Origin: Nonomuraea indica | Lineage (GTDB): Bacteria; Actinomycetota; Actinomycetes; Streptosporangiales; Streptosporangiaceae | Direction of reading: 5' to 3' | DNA: 64,000 nucleotides | NCBI RefSeq assembly: GCF_002850745.1 | Contig: NZ_KZ559469.1 | Coordinates: forward strand, 373,846-437,845 | Shown here: one piece after another, positions 7,747-17,049 of the stretch | Layout of the letters: each line of letters begins with the position of its first letter | Numbering within the stretch: the stretch's first letter is position 1 | Notes under the pieces: model-generated | What the model was told of the DNA's origin: nothing | Seen by the model: only the letters and a program-made list of their open reading frames with translations | The model's database searches: none | Position numbers and translations under genes: made by a program

Positions 7747-9030
7747 TCAGAACCCGGTGGCGGTGGCCTTGGCGCCTGCGCTCTGCCATGCCTTCTGGAC
7801 GAGCTCGCCGAACGCGGGGACGTCGACCCGCTTGCCAATGAGCTCCTGGTAGGCGGCGACGATGTCGTCCTGCGGTTGCGGGATGACCGACTGCTGGTCG
7901 AAGGGCACCACGAATCCGCCTTGGTCGACCAGCTGCTGCAGGTCGGCGACGGCACGGGACGGGCTGGGGGCCTTGACGTCGGTGAAGGCGGAGACGCCGG
8001 GATTGGCGTGCATGAACTTCTGTGCCTGCGGCTGGGCGATCATGAAGTTGAGGAAGTCCTGGGCCTGGGTGGCTGCCTTGGAGAAGGTGGCGATCTTGAG
8101 CAGGTTGGGCTTCCCGAGGCCCAGGGTGCTGGGGCCGTCCGCCGCGGGCAGGAGGAAGAAGCCGAGGTTCGCGGACGGGTTGGCCTTGGTGATCTCCGCG
8201 AGGGCCCAGGTGCCGTTGATGATCGCACCGGCCTTGCCGTTGGCGAGTGCCGAGGTGGCCGACTCGTACGTGGCGGTGAGGGCGTCGTCGTTGGTCAGGC
8301 CCTTGCCCACCCAGTCGGCCAGCGCCTGGTACTGCTGGTTGAAACCGGGCACGTCGGCCCACTTGATCTGGTTGGCGTCGAGCTTGGAGACCAGTTGCTG
8401 GTCGGCGCCGACGAAGGAGGCGTTGACGGAGTTGCGGTGCTGTAGCAGTGTCCAGCCGTCCTTGCCGCTCAGATACAGCGGGGTGACCCCGGCGTTCTTG
8501 ACTTTCTGGAGGGCGGACTGGAAGTCGGTGAGCGTGGCCGGCGGCGTGGTTATGCCGGCTTTGGCGAAGACGTCCTTATTGTAGATGACGCCGCTGGCGT
8601 GGAGACCGTCGGCGCTGGGGGTACCCCAGACCTTGCCGTCGTGCGAGGTGATCGCCTTGCGGACACCAGGCTCCAGCCGCTCCAGCCAGGGGCCGGTGGC
8701 CGGGTGCATGATCGCGGCTTTGTCCTTGGCGGTGTCCTGGCCCGCGAAGATGTCGACGCCATTCCTGGCGGCGAGCCGGGCCTGCACCAGTGAGTCGTAG
8801 TTCGCGTCCGGCACCGGTGTGAGGGTCACGGTGTGGCCAGTCTGCTTCTCCCAGGCGTGCACGTTGTCCTGGAAGCCGGGGACGTTTGCCCAGGAACTGG
8901 GAAGCATGTAGGTGATCGTGATGTGACCGGCGGGGCCGGTACCGTCTTCGGAACTGGAGCAGCCGGCGGCGACCGCCGTCATGGCGAGCGCTGCCGCACC
9001 GATCACGGCGGTTCTCCGAATTCTGGGCAT
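7747..9030 (-). CDS. Extracellular sugar-binding lipoprotein (ABC importer)
   Basis: 427 residues starting MPRIRRTAVIGAAALAMTAVAAGC, a lipoprotein signal with lipid-attached C24. The mature protein is a family 1 solute-binding protein (ITITYMLPSSWANVPGFQDNVHAWEKQTGHTV; KAGAIINGTWALAE; repeated PxxP-like C-terminal helices). It captures the oligosaccharide outside the membrane and feeds the two permeases downstream. It is located between the ROK regulator (48 bases upstream) and the MalF-type permease in one operon. Ligand not identifiable by sequence; gene context suggests fucosylated galactosides released by the GH98 enzyme. Confidence 0.92.
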   Translation of the reverse strand: MPRIRRTAVIGAAALAMTAVAAGCSSSEDGTGPAGHITITYMLPSSWANVPGFQDNVHAWEKQTGHTVTLTPVPDANYDSLVQARLAARNGVDIFAGQDTAKDKAAIMHPATGPWLERLEPGVRKAITSHDGKVWGTPSADGLHASGVIYNKDVFAKAGITTPPATLTDFQSALQKVKNAGVTPLYLSGKDGWTLLQHRNSVNASFVGADQQLVSKLDANQIKWADVPGFNQQYQALADWVGKGLTNDDALTATYESATSALANGKAGAIINGTWALAEITKANPSANLGFFLLPAADGPSTLGLGKPNLLKIATFSKAATQAQDFLNFMIAQPQAQKFMHANPGVSAFTDVKAPSPSRAVADLQQLVDQGGFVVPFDQQSVIPQPQDDIVAAYQELIGKRVDVPAFGELVQKAWQSAGAKATATGF

Positions 9031-9078
9031 GACAGTTTCCTCTTCTTGCTGGGGGCGTGGAGTGAAGAGCGTGGGGCC

Positions 9079-10230
9079 CTACACGGCGGAGTGCAGGGAC
9101 TGGACGTCGATCCGCGCAGGGAAAGAGGGATCGCCGAGCAGGTTGCCGAAGGCGTGGGTCAGTGCCAGTTGCAGCGCGCCGAGTGCGGGGCCGAAGGCCG
9201 GATGCTCGGTGACAGCCAGCTTCACCGGGTATGCCTTGCTCATCATGGCGTGTAAACGCGCCGTGATGAGCTCGATCAGGGTCCTGTGGTGCGCGAGCGG
9301 CCCGCCGAGGACGACCAGTTCCGGGTCGATGGCCAGAGTCAGATAGGCGATATGGCGCGCGGCGCGTGCGGCGAACGCCTCCACTTCCTCCTGCCTGCGC
9401 GGGTCGCCGCGATGGGCGGCCTCCAGGATCGGCAGGAACGACTCCACGTCGCCCCAATGCGCCGGTGCCGACAGGCCGTCGTCTATCAGGTTGAGTTCAC
9501 CGGCGAGGTTCCTGCTGCCTCGGTAGATCCGGCCGTCGAGGACGATACCGGCCGCCAGTTCATGCCAGGCCAGGGCCAGGGCGAAGGTGTCGGCACCGCG
9601 CGCCGCGCCGTAGGCGTGCTCGGCGAGCGCTGCGGCGTTCAGGTCGTGTTCCACGATCAGGGGGACCTTCCCGAACGCTAGACCGGCTTCGGCCGGGGAC
9701 AGCCCCTCAAGGTCGGGGTAGTGCGGCGCGTAGCTGACTCGCCCGTCCGGCCCGATGCCTCCGGTGAGCGAGATACCCAGGCCGATCCAGCTACCGTGGT
9801 TGGCCTGCAAATCGGTCACCACACGGTCCAGACGCCCCCGCAATGCGCTGATCCGGTCCCGCCCCGATCGGGCACCCGTGTCGTGGTACCGGCCGACGTG
9901 CAGGATACGGCCGCTGATGTCGCAGACCAGGATCCGCTGGTCGTGCTTGCCGATCTCGGCGCCGATCACGAACCCGTGTCGGCCTCGGAACCGGAACCGG
10001 GCGGCCGGCCGGCCGCCGCAGGGAGTCGGCGACTCCCCGTGCTCGGCGCCCGACGTGATTTCGACCAAGTGCGGGAGTTCGGCGAGGCGCTCCTTGACCG
10101 TGGGTCTGGACAGCCCGGTCGCGGACGCCAATTCGCTGAGTGTTGCTTCGCCAAGAGCGTGCAGTGCCGCGGCGCAGGCCACCGTGGTCGTTCGCCCGGA
10201 GGCTCGACCGCTGGCTGCGAACGTGGACAT
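9079..10230 (-). CDS. ROK family transcriptional regulator
   Basis: 383 residues. The N-terminal winged helix (ALGEATLSELASATGLSRPTVKERLAEL, about 28-56) is followed by a ROK sugar-kinase-like domain: FVIGAEIGKHDQRILVCDISGRI, GLGISLTGGIGPDGRV, VEHDLNAAALAEHAYG, RGADTFALALAWHELAAGIVLDGRIYRGSRNLAGEL and the C-terminal DPELVVLGGPLA. The usual ROK zinc motif with clustered cysteines is not evident, which suggests a regulator, not a kinase. It is the first gene of the importer/fucosidase operon and divergent from GH98, so it probably represses both directions until a sugar ligand binds. Confidence 0.92.
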   Translation of the reverse strand: MSTFAASGRASGRTTTVACAAALHALGEATLSELASATGLSRPTVKERLAELPHLVEITSGAEHGESPTPCGGRPAARFRFRGRHGFVIGAEIGKHDQRILVCDISGRILHVGRYHDTGARSGRDRISALRGRLDRVVTDLQANHGSWIGLGISLTGGIGPDGRVSYAPHYPDLEGLSPAEAGLAFGKVPLIVEHDLNAAALAEHAYGAARGADTFALALAWHELAAGIVLDGRIYRGSRNLAGELNLIDDGLSAPAHWGDVESFLPILEAAHRGDPRRQEEVEAFAARAARHIAYLTLAIDPELVVLGGPLAHHRTLIELITARLHAMMSKAYPVKLAVTEHPAFGPALGALQLALTHAFGNLLGDPSFPARIDVQSLHSAV

Positions 10231-10527
10231 AGCGCACTCTCTTCGGGTATTTCAAGCGTGTTTCGAATCCGGCTTTCGTAACCGGGTGGGAGGACTGTAG
10301 GGGACCCTGCGCTAGGCAGGCAACACTTCTGAAAGTAGCGGGTCGCTCACTTTCATAACCTGCCGAGCCGCCGTCCATGAAGTGACATGTCCTGATGGGT
10401 CCTACGGATATGGAGCCTTGCCGAAGGACGTTTCCAAACTCTTCATGAGACGGACCTATGTCGCCTACGTTTCCGCTACCTCACCCCATGCGGCCCCTCG
10501 CGGGCCGGTGAACCGCAGGAGGCAGCG
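10231..10527. promoter_or_regulatory. Divergent promoter region of the glycan locus
   Basis: 297 bases between the ROK and GH98 starts, locally AT-richer and containing several T-rich words (TTTCAAGCGTGTTTCGAA near 10250, TTTCGTAACCGG, TTTCCAAAC near 10433). It must hold promoters for both operons. Individual -35/-10 boxes are not confidently assignable. Confidence 0.55.
10331..10354. promoter_or_regulatory. Candidate operator palindrome
   Basis: GAAAGTAGCG at 10331-10340 and CGCT(C)ACTTTC ending at 10354 form a near-perfect inverted repeat with a three-base centre and one unpaired base. Its position between the divergent ROK and GH98 genes makes it a likely ROK binding site. Confidence 0.45.
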
Positions 10528-12825
10528 GTGGCAGACTGGGAACACCTCAAAGCGAGATCCGACGCGGGTACGGCCGACGGCCTTGGACGGCGGCAGCTTC
10601 TCGGCGCGATCGCGGCGATCGGAGCGGGAATGGCCGCTTCCGGCCTCTTCGGCGGGATCGGCGGCGGTACGGCCGCAGCCGCGACGACCGCCGCCGCCCT
10701 GCGTGCAACGATCGACGCGACCCACCCGGCCCACCTGATCAATCTGGGGCAGAGCGACGAGCCGTACCAGGGCACGCTCGCGCAGCTGTGGAAGACGGTC
10801 CCCGCGAGCCTCAAGCCCTACTGCTACATCAACCTCATCCCCGGCAGCGAGATCCATGACGTCCCGGCCGCGACCGACTGGATCCAGGCCAAGCTTGATG
10901 AGGCCGAGGCCGCCTGCATCCCCGTGACCGTGCAGGTCGCCCAGGGGGCCACCGGCGCCCAAGCCATCCCGGTGAGCAAGTGGCGTACCTGGGCGCAGAC
11001 CCATCCGAAGACATTCGTCGGCCTCAACGCGGCCGAGCTGTACAACGGCATCGACCAGAGCAACTACCTGATCAGCCTGTTCAACCTCGTCGGTGAGCAG
11101 GGCATGTTCTTCTTCTGGACCGACACCAACATCTTCGGCACCCACGGCATGATGCTGGACTACATGGAGCGCAACGCCCAGTTCCTGCCGACGATGAAGG
11201 CGAATGCCCAGAATCTGGCCTTCCTGAACAAGGAATCGTACGCCACCGGCAGCACCGACGCGCTGCTGAAGGGTCTCTGGCTGACCGGCTACATCGGCAA
11301 CTGGGGCTCGTCGAGCGACTGGTGGAAGTGGGGCCTCGACGGCAAGGGCGTCTTCCCCGGCGGCAGCGGAGAACAAGACTGGAAGTACATCCTGCAGTAC
11401 CCGCATGCCCTGCAAGTCCAGTCGATCGTCCGTGATCTCTCCCAGGGCGCGACCTGCTTCCTTCTGGAAGCCTCGTTCTTCACCAACGGTGCGCTCGGAA
11501 ACCGCTATGCCGGCGCCCAGTTCGGCATCTACCCTCTGCTGCAGGGCGTCGCGAAGGGCTGGATCAAGATCCCCACCCGGGCCCAGGTTGCCGCCCAGCA
11601 GCAGGCCCTGGCCAAGGGAATCGACAGCTTCTCGACGCCGGGCTGGAGGAACTCGGTCAACAACGCCATGGCGGTCGACGGACGCTACGGCATGATCTCA
11701 CTGGTGCCTGCCACGATGCCCGCCGCAGATCTGTCCGGCTTCACCACTGTCACCTCCAAGCAGCCCACCAGCTACTACGACGGCCTGTTCCCCGGCTTCG
11801 CCAGCACAGGCAACGGCTGGGTGGTGCGCTCCGACGGCACGAGCAAACAGTGGTACTACACCAACCCCGTCATGTGGGAGCAGCGTAAGACCGCCTCGGT
11901 CATCCCGCTGACGAACGTGCCCGGCGCGCAGGTGACCATCAGCTCCGACGAGCACACCAGCGTGATCATCCAGGAGAACCCGGCCAACCTGGGCGTCCAC
12001 ATCTTCAACTACCGCCTCAACCTCACCGACGCCATATCCCAGGTCACCGACCAGGCGACCACCGTCACATTCGGCCAGAACTACATGGCGCCGAAGCTGG
12101 ACAGCGCCGGTAACCCGATCGTCAACGCCGACGGCTCGATCACCACCGTCGGAAACCGCACGCTCCCGGACCAGACCCCATGCGACCTCCGCAATGTCAC
12201 GCTCACCATCGTCGGAACCTGGAACGGCGGGCGACCGCGCGTGGTCTTCGACGACTACCCCGGCATGAGCCGTCCCTACACCAACACGCAGACCTGGGAC
12301 GCCACCACCAAGACTCTGGTCCTCGCCCTTACCTTGAACGGCACCAGCCACTTCAACGTCCAGATCGACGGCGGCGGCCCGCACGTCCTGCCGCGCACCG
12401 GCTGGACAGTGAAGTACGTCTCCAGCGAGGAGCTCACGGGCGAGAACGACCCGGGAACCAACGTCCTGGACGGCAACATGTCCACCTTGTGGCACACCCG
12501 GTGGACCGGCGCTACCCCGATCCCGGTCTACCCGCACGAAATCCAGCTCGACATGCAGGCGGCCCGCTCCGTCTCCGGATTTACCTACCTGCCTCGGCAG
12601 GACGGAAGCACGAACGGCTGGGTCCGCGACTACGAGTTCTACGTCTCGACCGATGGTACGAACTGGGGCAGCCCAGTGGCCACCGGAATGTTCGCCATCG
12701 ATGCCACCTTGAAGACCGTCAGGTTCCCCGCTGTCACCGGCCGGTACGTGCGATTCCGCGCACTGTCAGAGGCCAACAGCAACCCATGGGCGTCCTGCGC
12801 CGACCTGACCGTCATCGGTTTGTGA
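10528..12825 (+). CDS. Secreted GH98 family endo-glycosidase with C-terminal F5/8-type carbohydrate-binding domain
   Basis: 765 residues, GTG start. The N-terminus GRRQLLGAIAAIGAGMAA has a twin-arginine pattern (R21 R22), so it is exported. The catalytic domain (about 60-375) shows the GH98 pattern: HPAHLINLGQ, VPASLKPYCYINLIPGSE, IPVTVQVA, FVGLNAAELYN, FFFWTDTN, NWGSSSDWWKW, ATCFLLEASFF. By alignment from memory, E170, D264 and E314 sit where characterised GH98 enzymes have acid and base residues. The GH98 C-terminal domain follows (SVIIQENPANLGVHIFNYRLN, about 485), then a discoidin-type module (635-765). Known GH98 enzymes release blood-group A/B trisaccharides (endo-beta-galactosidase) or cut xylan. 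With GH29 and GH36 nearby, a fucosylated galactan or glycoprotein glycan is likelier. Confidence 0.85.
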   Translation: MADWEHLKARSDAGTADGLGRRQLLGAIAAIGAGMAASGLFGGIGGGTAAAATTAAALRATIDATHPAHLINLGQSDEPYQGTLAQLWKTVPASLKPYCYINLIPGSEIHDVPAATDWIQAKLDEAEAACIPVTVQVAQGATGAQAIPVSKWRTWAQTHPKTFVGLNAAELYNGIDQSNYLISLFNLVGEQGMFFFWTDTNIFGTHGMMLDYMERNAQFLPTMKANAQNLAFLNKESYATGSTDALLKGLWLTGYIGNWGSSSDWWKWGLDGKGVFPGGSGEQDWKYILQYPHALQVQSIVRDLSQGATCFLLEASFFTNGALGNRYAGAQFGIYPLLQGVAKGWIKIPTRAQVAAQQQALAKGIDSFSTPGWRNSVNNAMAVDGRYGMISLVPATMPAADLSGFTTVTSKQPTSYYDGLFPGFASTGNGWVVRSDGTSKQWYYTNPVMWEQRKTASVIPLTNVPGAQVTISSDEHTSVIIQENPANLGVHIFNYRLNLTDAISQVTDQATTVTFGQNYMAPKLDSAGNPIVNADGSITTVGNRTLPDQTPCDLRNVTLTIVGTWNGGRPRVVFDDYPGMSRPYTNTQTWDATTKTLVLALTLNGTSHFNVQIDGGGPHVLPRTGWTVKYVSSEELTGENDPGTNVLDGNMSTLWHTRWTGATPIPVYPHEIQLDMQAARSVSGFTYLPRQDGSTNGWVRDYEFYVSTDGTNWGSPVATGMFAIDATLKTVRFPAVTGRYVRFRALSEANSNPWASCADLTVIGL

Positions 12826-12862
12826 TGCACACGCCGACGATCCCACCGGAGTTCACGAACGC

Positions 12863-15007
12863 ATGACCGTGCACCACCGGGACCTGGCCGTGCTCGCCGC
12901 GGCCGGGTCCGCCCTTATCCTCGACCTTTCGGGCCCCGGCCTCCCTGCCGTCCTGCACTGGGGAGCTGATCCCGGCGGCCTAGGCGACCCGTACGACCTG
13001 CTCCTCGCCCTGGCGCCAGGACGGCCCGTGGCTTCGGTTGACCAGCCGGTGCCGCTGCGGCTCGTCCCGCAGCAGGCCGACGGCTGGACCGGACGGCCGG
13101 GGATCACCGGCCACCGCGACGGGGCCCATCCTCACCTCCGCCTGGAACTGTCCGAATCCGTGCCCGCCGCCGACTCGGACGCGGGCGGCGGACACCTGCG
13201 AATCCACAGCTCCGACCCCGTCGCCGGGCTGACGGTCCACACGGACATCGAGATGGACCGCTTCGGCGTCATCAGGATCCGGCACGACATCACCAACGAC
13301 GGCCCCGGCCTCTACACCCTCGACAGCGCCGTCTGCCTCCTCCCGGCCGGCGACCAGGCGACAGAAGTCCTCGACTTCACCGGCCGCTGGGCCAACGAGC
13401 GCCAACCCCAGCGCCGGCCCCTCCTCCACGGTCTGACCCTGCGCGAGTCCAGGCGGGGCCGCACAGGCCATGACGCCACCGGCGTCCTCGCCGTCGGACA
13501 GGCCGGCTTCGGATTCCGGCACGGCCAGGTCTGGGCCGTACACACCGGTTGGAGCGGCAACCACCTCCACTACGCGGAACGTGTACCCGAGCATGGCCCG
13601 ATCCTCGGCGGCGGCGAGCTACTCGGGCCAGGCGAGATCCGTCTGGCTCCGGGAAACTCCCACCGAACCCCCTGGACCTACTTCGCCTGGTCCGCTACCG
13701 GGCTCGACGGCCTCTCCGAACGCCTGCACCGGCACCTGCGAGCCCGCCCCGGCCACCCGCGCGCACCCCGGCCAGTGACGCTCAACACGTGGGAGGCGGT
13801 CTACTTCGACCACCGCCTCGACAAGCTCACCGACCTGGCCGAACGAGCCGCCGGCGTCGGCGTCGAACGCTTCGTGCTCGACGACGGCTGGTTCACCGGA
13901 CGCCGCGACGACAGCACGGGCCTGGGCGACTGGACCGTCGACCTGCGACTCTGGCCGAGCGGGTTGCACCCGCTGGTCGACCGGGTCAGGGCACTCGGCA
14001 TGCAGTTCGGGCTCTGGGTCGAGCCGGAGATGGTCAATCCCGACTCCGACCTCGCTCGGGCCCACCCTGACTGGCTCCTCACGGCACCCGGACGGCTCGC
14101 CCCAGCGGCCCGGCACCAGCAGGTTCTCGACCTGGCCCGCCCCGAGGCGTACGAGCACATCGCAGAACGACTGCACGCGCTGATCGACGAGTACGGCGTC
14201 GACTACCTGAAGTGGGATCACAACCGCGACCTGCTGGAGGCGATCCACGACGGAAGCTTCGGCGTCCACGCCCAGACAGCGGCCGTCTACCGGCTGCTCG
14301 ACGAACTCCGCCATCGGCACCCCGGACTGGAGATCGAGTCCTGCTCCTCGGGCGGCGCCCGGATCGACTACGGCATCCTGAAGCGCACTGACCGCGTCTG
14401 GGCCTCCGACACCAACGACCCGGTGGAGCGCCAACGCATCCAGCGCTGGACCAGCCTGTTCGTGCCCCCCGAGCTTGTGGGTTGCCACGTCGGGGAGGCC
14501 ACAGCCCACACCACCGGCCGCGCCACCGCGCTCTCCACTCGCCTGGCCACCGCCCTCTTCGGTCACGCCGGCATCGAGTGGGACCTGACCCGGTGCCCCG
14601 ACGACGAACTGGCCGAACTGGCCGCATGGGTACGGCTGCACAAGCGGCTGCGCCCCCTGCTGCACGGCGGGACCACCGTACGCATCGACCACCCCGACCC
14701 CGCGGCATGGCTCCACGGCGTCGTCTCCGACGATCGCCACCACGCGGTGTTCTGCTTGGCCCAGCTCACCGCCCCGACAGATTCCGTACCGGCCCGGCTC
14801 CGGCTCCCCGGACTCGACCCAGATCTCCCCTACACGGTGACCGTATGTCCCGAGATCCGGCCCACCCAGGCACACCTCAGCACGGCGGTCCCCTGGGTCA
14901 CCCGGGGAACAGTCCGCGCCACCGGATCGATGCTCAGCACAGTCGGCCTGGCTGCGCCACTACTCGACCCGGCGCAATGCCTCGTGCTGGAAATCCTGGC
15001 CGAGTAG
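12863..15007 (+). CDS. Alpha-galactosidase, glycoside hydrolase family 36
   Basis: 714 residues, ATG at 12863, 37 bases after the GH98 stop and probably co-transcribed. Retaining GH36 enzymes remove terminal alpha-galactose. The N-terminal beta-supersandwich is followed by a TIM barrel with NTWEAVYFDH (308-317), FVLDDGWF (337-344), FGLWVEPEMVNPDSDL, VDYLKWDHNRD with nucleophile D452, CSSGGAR (494-500) and VWASDTNDPVERQRIQ with acid/base D516. No signal peptide, so it is cytoplasmic and acts after import. Removal of alpha-galactose would suit B-type or alpha-Gal-capped oligosaccharides produced by the secreted GH98 enzyme. Confidence 0.94.
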   Translation: MTVHHRDLAVLAAAGSALILDLSGPGLPAVLHWGADPGGLGDPYDLLLALAPGRPVASVDQPVPLRLVPQQADGWTGRPGITGHRDGAHPHLRLELSESVPAADSDAGGGHLRIHSSDPVAGLTVHTDIEMDRFGVIRIRHDITNDGPGLYTLDSAVCLLPAGDQATEVLDFTGRWANERQPQRRPLLHGLTLRESRRGRTGHDATGVLAVGQAGFGFRHGQVWAVHTGWSGNHLHYAERVPEHGPILGGGELLGPGEIRLAPGNSHRTPWTYFAWSATGLDGLSERLHRHLRARPGHPRAPRPVTLNTWEAVYFDHRLDKLTDLAERAAGVGVERFVLDDGWFTGRRDDSTGLGDWTVDLRLWPSGLHPLVDRVRALGMQFGLWVEPEMVNPDSDLARAHPDWLLTAPGRLAPAARHQQVLDLARPEAYEHIAERLHALIDEYGVDYLKWDHNRDLLEAIHDGSFGVHAQTAAVYRLLDELRHRHPGLEIESCSSGGARIDYGILKRTDRVWASDTNDPVERQRIQRWTSLFVPPELVGCHVGEATAHTTGRATALSTRLATALFGHAGIEWDLTRCPDDELAELAAWVRLHKRLRPLLHGGTTVRIDHPDPAAWLHGVVSDDRHHAVFCLAQLTAPTDSVPARLRLPGLDPDLPYTVTVCPEIRPTQAHLSTAVPWVTRGTVRATGSMLSTVGLAAPLLDPAQCLVLEILAE

Positions 15008-15100
15008 CGCTTGGCCGGTCAGGAGCATGCCAAGATCCTCGCCGCGCGGCACCGGTCGGGGGCGCGTCGACACGCGGCCAAGCACCGGGTCTGTCCAGTT

Positions 15101-16742
15101 AACGGCTCTGTCTCTCTTTCGGTGGTGACGGAGCGTTAGGCCAGAAGGATGCGGTGGCGGAGCAGCGTGAAGCCGGCCCGGCCGTGCATCTGGCGCATGA
15201 TGCGCTTGGTCTTGGTGTTCACGCCTTCGGCCCCGCCGTTGTGGAAGGGCAGGGTGAAAGCCGCGTAGACGGCCTCGCGGTCCTGATCGACGCCGCGGAT
15301 GAAGGCGTGCAGGTGAGGCAGATCGGCGGCACGGGCGGTGGTGATCCAGGCGTCGAGGTGGTCGGCGTTGCCCTCGTGTGGCCGAAGCACGTGGGCGAAG
15401 CCGCGGACGAGCCCTGCGAGGTCGATCATCTCCGGGCAGGCGGCGGTGAGGTCGTTCAGCAAGCGGCGGTGCTCGTCTTCGAGGTTGTCGGGCCGGGTGA
15501 GCAGGAGTCGGGCAAGGCGGCGTGGGGAGGTGGGCAGGCGGTCGGCTTCGACCCGTCCTTGGGTGATGTAGCGGTAGAGGAGGTTGAAGCTGCCCGGGTA
15601 GCCGAGGGCTTTGATCTCGTTGAACAGGTGCGGGACGGGAACGGCGGGGTCTTCGGCTCGGCGGCGCCGAAGGTGGTCGCGGTAGGGGTCGACGAGGGTG
15701 GGCCGGTATTGCGGGGCGCGTTGCAGACGCATCGGTTCGGGCACACGCGCGTAGCGTTTGACGGTGTTGAGAGCCAGGTTGAGCCGGCGGGCGCATTCCA
15801 GCAGGCCGACGCCTTTGCCGAGCAGGTCGTGGATCTGGTGCCAGCGTTCGCGGGTGGTCTGGGCGCGCTTGCCGTCCTGCAGGGGCGGTCCGGCCTTGGC
15901 CCAGCAGGCACTATGTGCGGCGACTTCTTTCAGGACGGCCTCGCCGAAGTTGTGCCACAGGTGCCAGCGGTCGGCGACCTGGATGGCGTGCGGCAGGGCG
16001 CGGCGGATCGCTTCGGCATAGGCGCCTGAGCCGTCTCGGCACACGATCTGCACGCCGGGGTGGGCGCGCAGCCAGGCGTCCAGAGTGTCGGCGGTGCGGC
16101 CGGGCAGGACGTCGATGCGCTCGCGGGTCTCGGCGTCGATCAGCACGGTGGCGTAACGGTGGCGCCGGCGCAGCGCGAAGTCGTCCACTCCCAGCACCCG
16201 GGGGACGCGCGGCTGGGGCAGGGGCAGACGCAGCAGGAGGCGCAGTGCGGTGTGCCGGGACAGGCGCACCGCCAGCGCGGACAAGACTCGTATGCCGGCG
16301 CGTCCGGCCAATTCGCGGACCACCGAGCCGATCTGGGAAGCCAAGCGGGGTGTGCGCCGCTGATAGCGCTCCAGCACACCGGGAAGCTGTTCGCGGAAGG
16401 TCTGGCGGCAGCCACGGGTCGGGCAGACCAGACGACGGATCCGCACCACCACCAGCACCCGGCGTGCGTCGACCGGGACATCGGCCAGACTGCGCTCGTG
16501 ATAGCCGTGCACGCGCGCTGTCTCGGCTCCGCAGGACGGGCAGGCGATCGACCCGTTCGGGGTTCGCGCCCGGACCCGGATCTGCCCGCCCTCGTCCGTT
16601 ATGTCTTCCACCACCAGCGGCGATAACCCCGAGAAGACCGCATGCACAAGCTCGTCGACACCGATCACAACTCAGCGTGACGTTACGGCACCTTCCGTCA
16701 CCACCGAATCTGAGACAGAGCCGAAAGAGAGACAGAGCCGTT
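15101..16742. mobile_element. ISL3 family insertion sequence
   Basis: Terminal inverted repeats: AACGGCTCTGTCTCTCTTTC at 15101-15120 and its reverse complement ending at 16742, continuing to about 22 bases. They enclose one transposase gene. The right end has an extra 16 bases (a second GGCTCTGTCTCAGATT) between the terminal repeat and the subterminal CGGTGGTGACGG. No 8-base target duplication is visible in the flanks, so the insertion site has been rearranged. Confidence 0.88.
15136..16668 (-). CDS. ISL3 family transposase
   Basis: 510 residues, uninterrupted. The N-terminal zinc-ribbon (IACPSCGAETARVHGYHERSL and RRLVCPTRGCRQTF) is followed by a helix-turn-helix region and a DDE catalytic core beginning LGVDDFALRRRHRYATVLID with the first catalytic Asp, then VCRDGSGAYAEAIRRALPHAIQVADRWHLWHN with the second. 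The C-terminal part contains LPFHNGGAEGVNTKTKRIMRQMHGRAGFTLLRHRILLA, the ISL3 C-terminal signature with the catalytic Glu. Length and architecture are those of complete family members, so it may be active. Confidence 0.95.
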   Translation of the reverse strand: MIGVDELVHAVFSGLSPLVVEDITDEGGQIRVRARTPNGSIACPSCGAETARVHGYHERSLADVPVDARRVLVVVRIRRLVCPTRGCRQTFREQLPGVLERYQRRTPRLASQIGSVVRELAGRAGIRVLSALAVRLSRHTALRLLLRLPLPQPRVPRVLGVDDFALRRRHRYATVLIDAETRERIDVLPGRTADTLDAWLRAHPGVQIVCRDGSGAYAEAIRRALPHAIQVADRWHLWHNFGEAVLKEVAAHSACWAKAGPPLQDGKRAQTTRERWHQIHDLLGKGVGLLECARRLNLALNTVKRYARVPEPMRLQRAPQYRPTLVDPYRDHLRRRRAEDPAVPVPHLFNEIKALGYPGSFNLLYRYITQGRVEADRLPTSPRRLARLLLTRPDNLEDEHRRLLNDLTAACPEMIDLAGLVRGFAHVLRPHEGNADHLDAWITTARAADLPHLHAFIRGVDQDREAVYAAFTLPFHNGGAEGVNTKTKRIMRQMHGRAGFTLLRHRILLA

Positions 16743-16957
16743 GTTCTTGCAGTCCCTCCAACCCGCTCCACTGGAAGAAGCACAGGGCTCCGAATCACCT
16801 CCGGGGCCCTTCTTCTTGGCCGCGTATTAGCCGTGGCCGTTCCGGATCATGCGCGTCGACCAGGGGAAAGGCTCATGATCCATTCCGCGTATATCCCGGG
16901 GCCAGCGACAAACAGCCGCTCAGGGCTGCCCACGGCTGCACACCCCTGAAACGCAGA

Positions 16958-16977
16958 AGAGGCCCCGCAGGGCCTCT
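16958..16977. terminator. Short hairpin before tRNA-Tyr half (copy 1)
   Basis: AGAGGCCC at 16958-16965 and GGGCCTCT at 16970-16977 pair perfectly around CGCA. The same AGAGGCCC...GGGCCTCT theme follows the other tRNA-Tyr copies, here with a much shorter loop. Confidence 0.55.
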
Positions 16978-16996
16978 GACCTGCAGCTACTGCTGG

Positions 16997-17049
16997 TGGC
17001 AGGTGCAAGGTTCGAACTTGCGTAGGCTGAGCCGACGGTTTTACAGACC
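16997..17049 (-). repeat. tRNA-Tyr 3'-half att copy (copy 1)
   Basis: 53 bases identical to 38296-38348, the 3' half of the intact tRNA-Tyr including the anticodon loop CTGTAAA. Identity stops where the tRNA 5' half should begin (native ...GACCGCTCCC, here ...GACCCGTCGC). It is interpreted as an attachment-site duplicate separating the glycan block from the toxin block. Confidence 0.88.
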
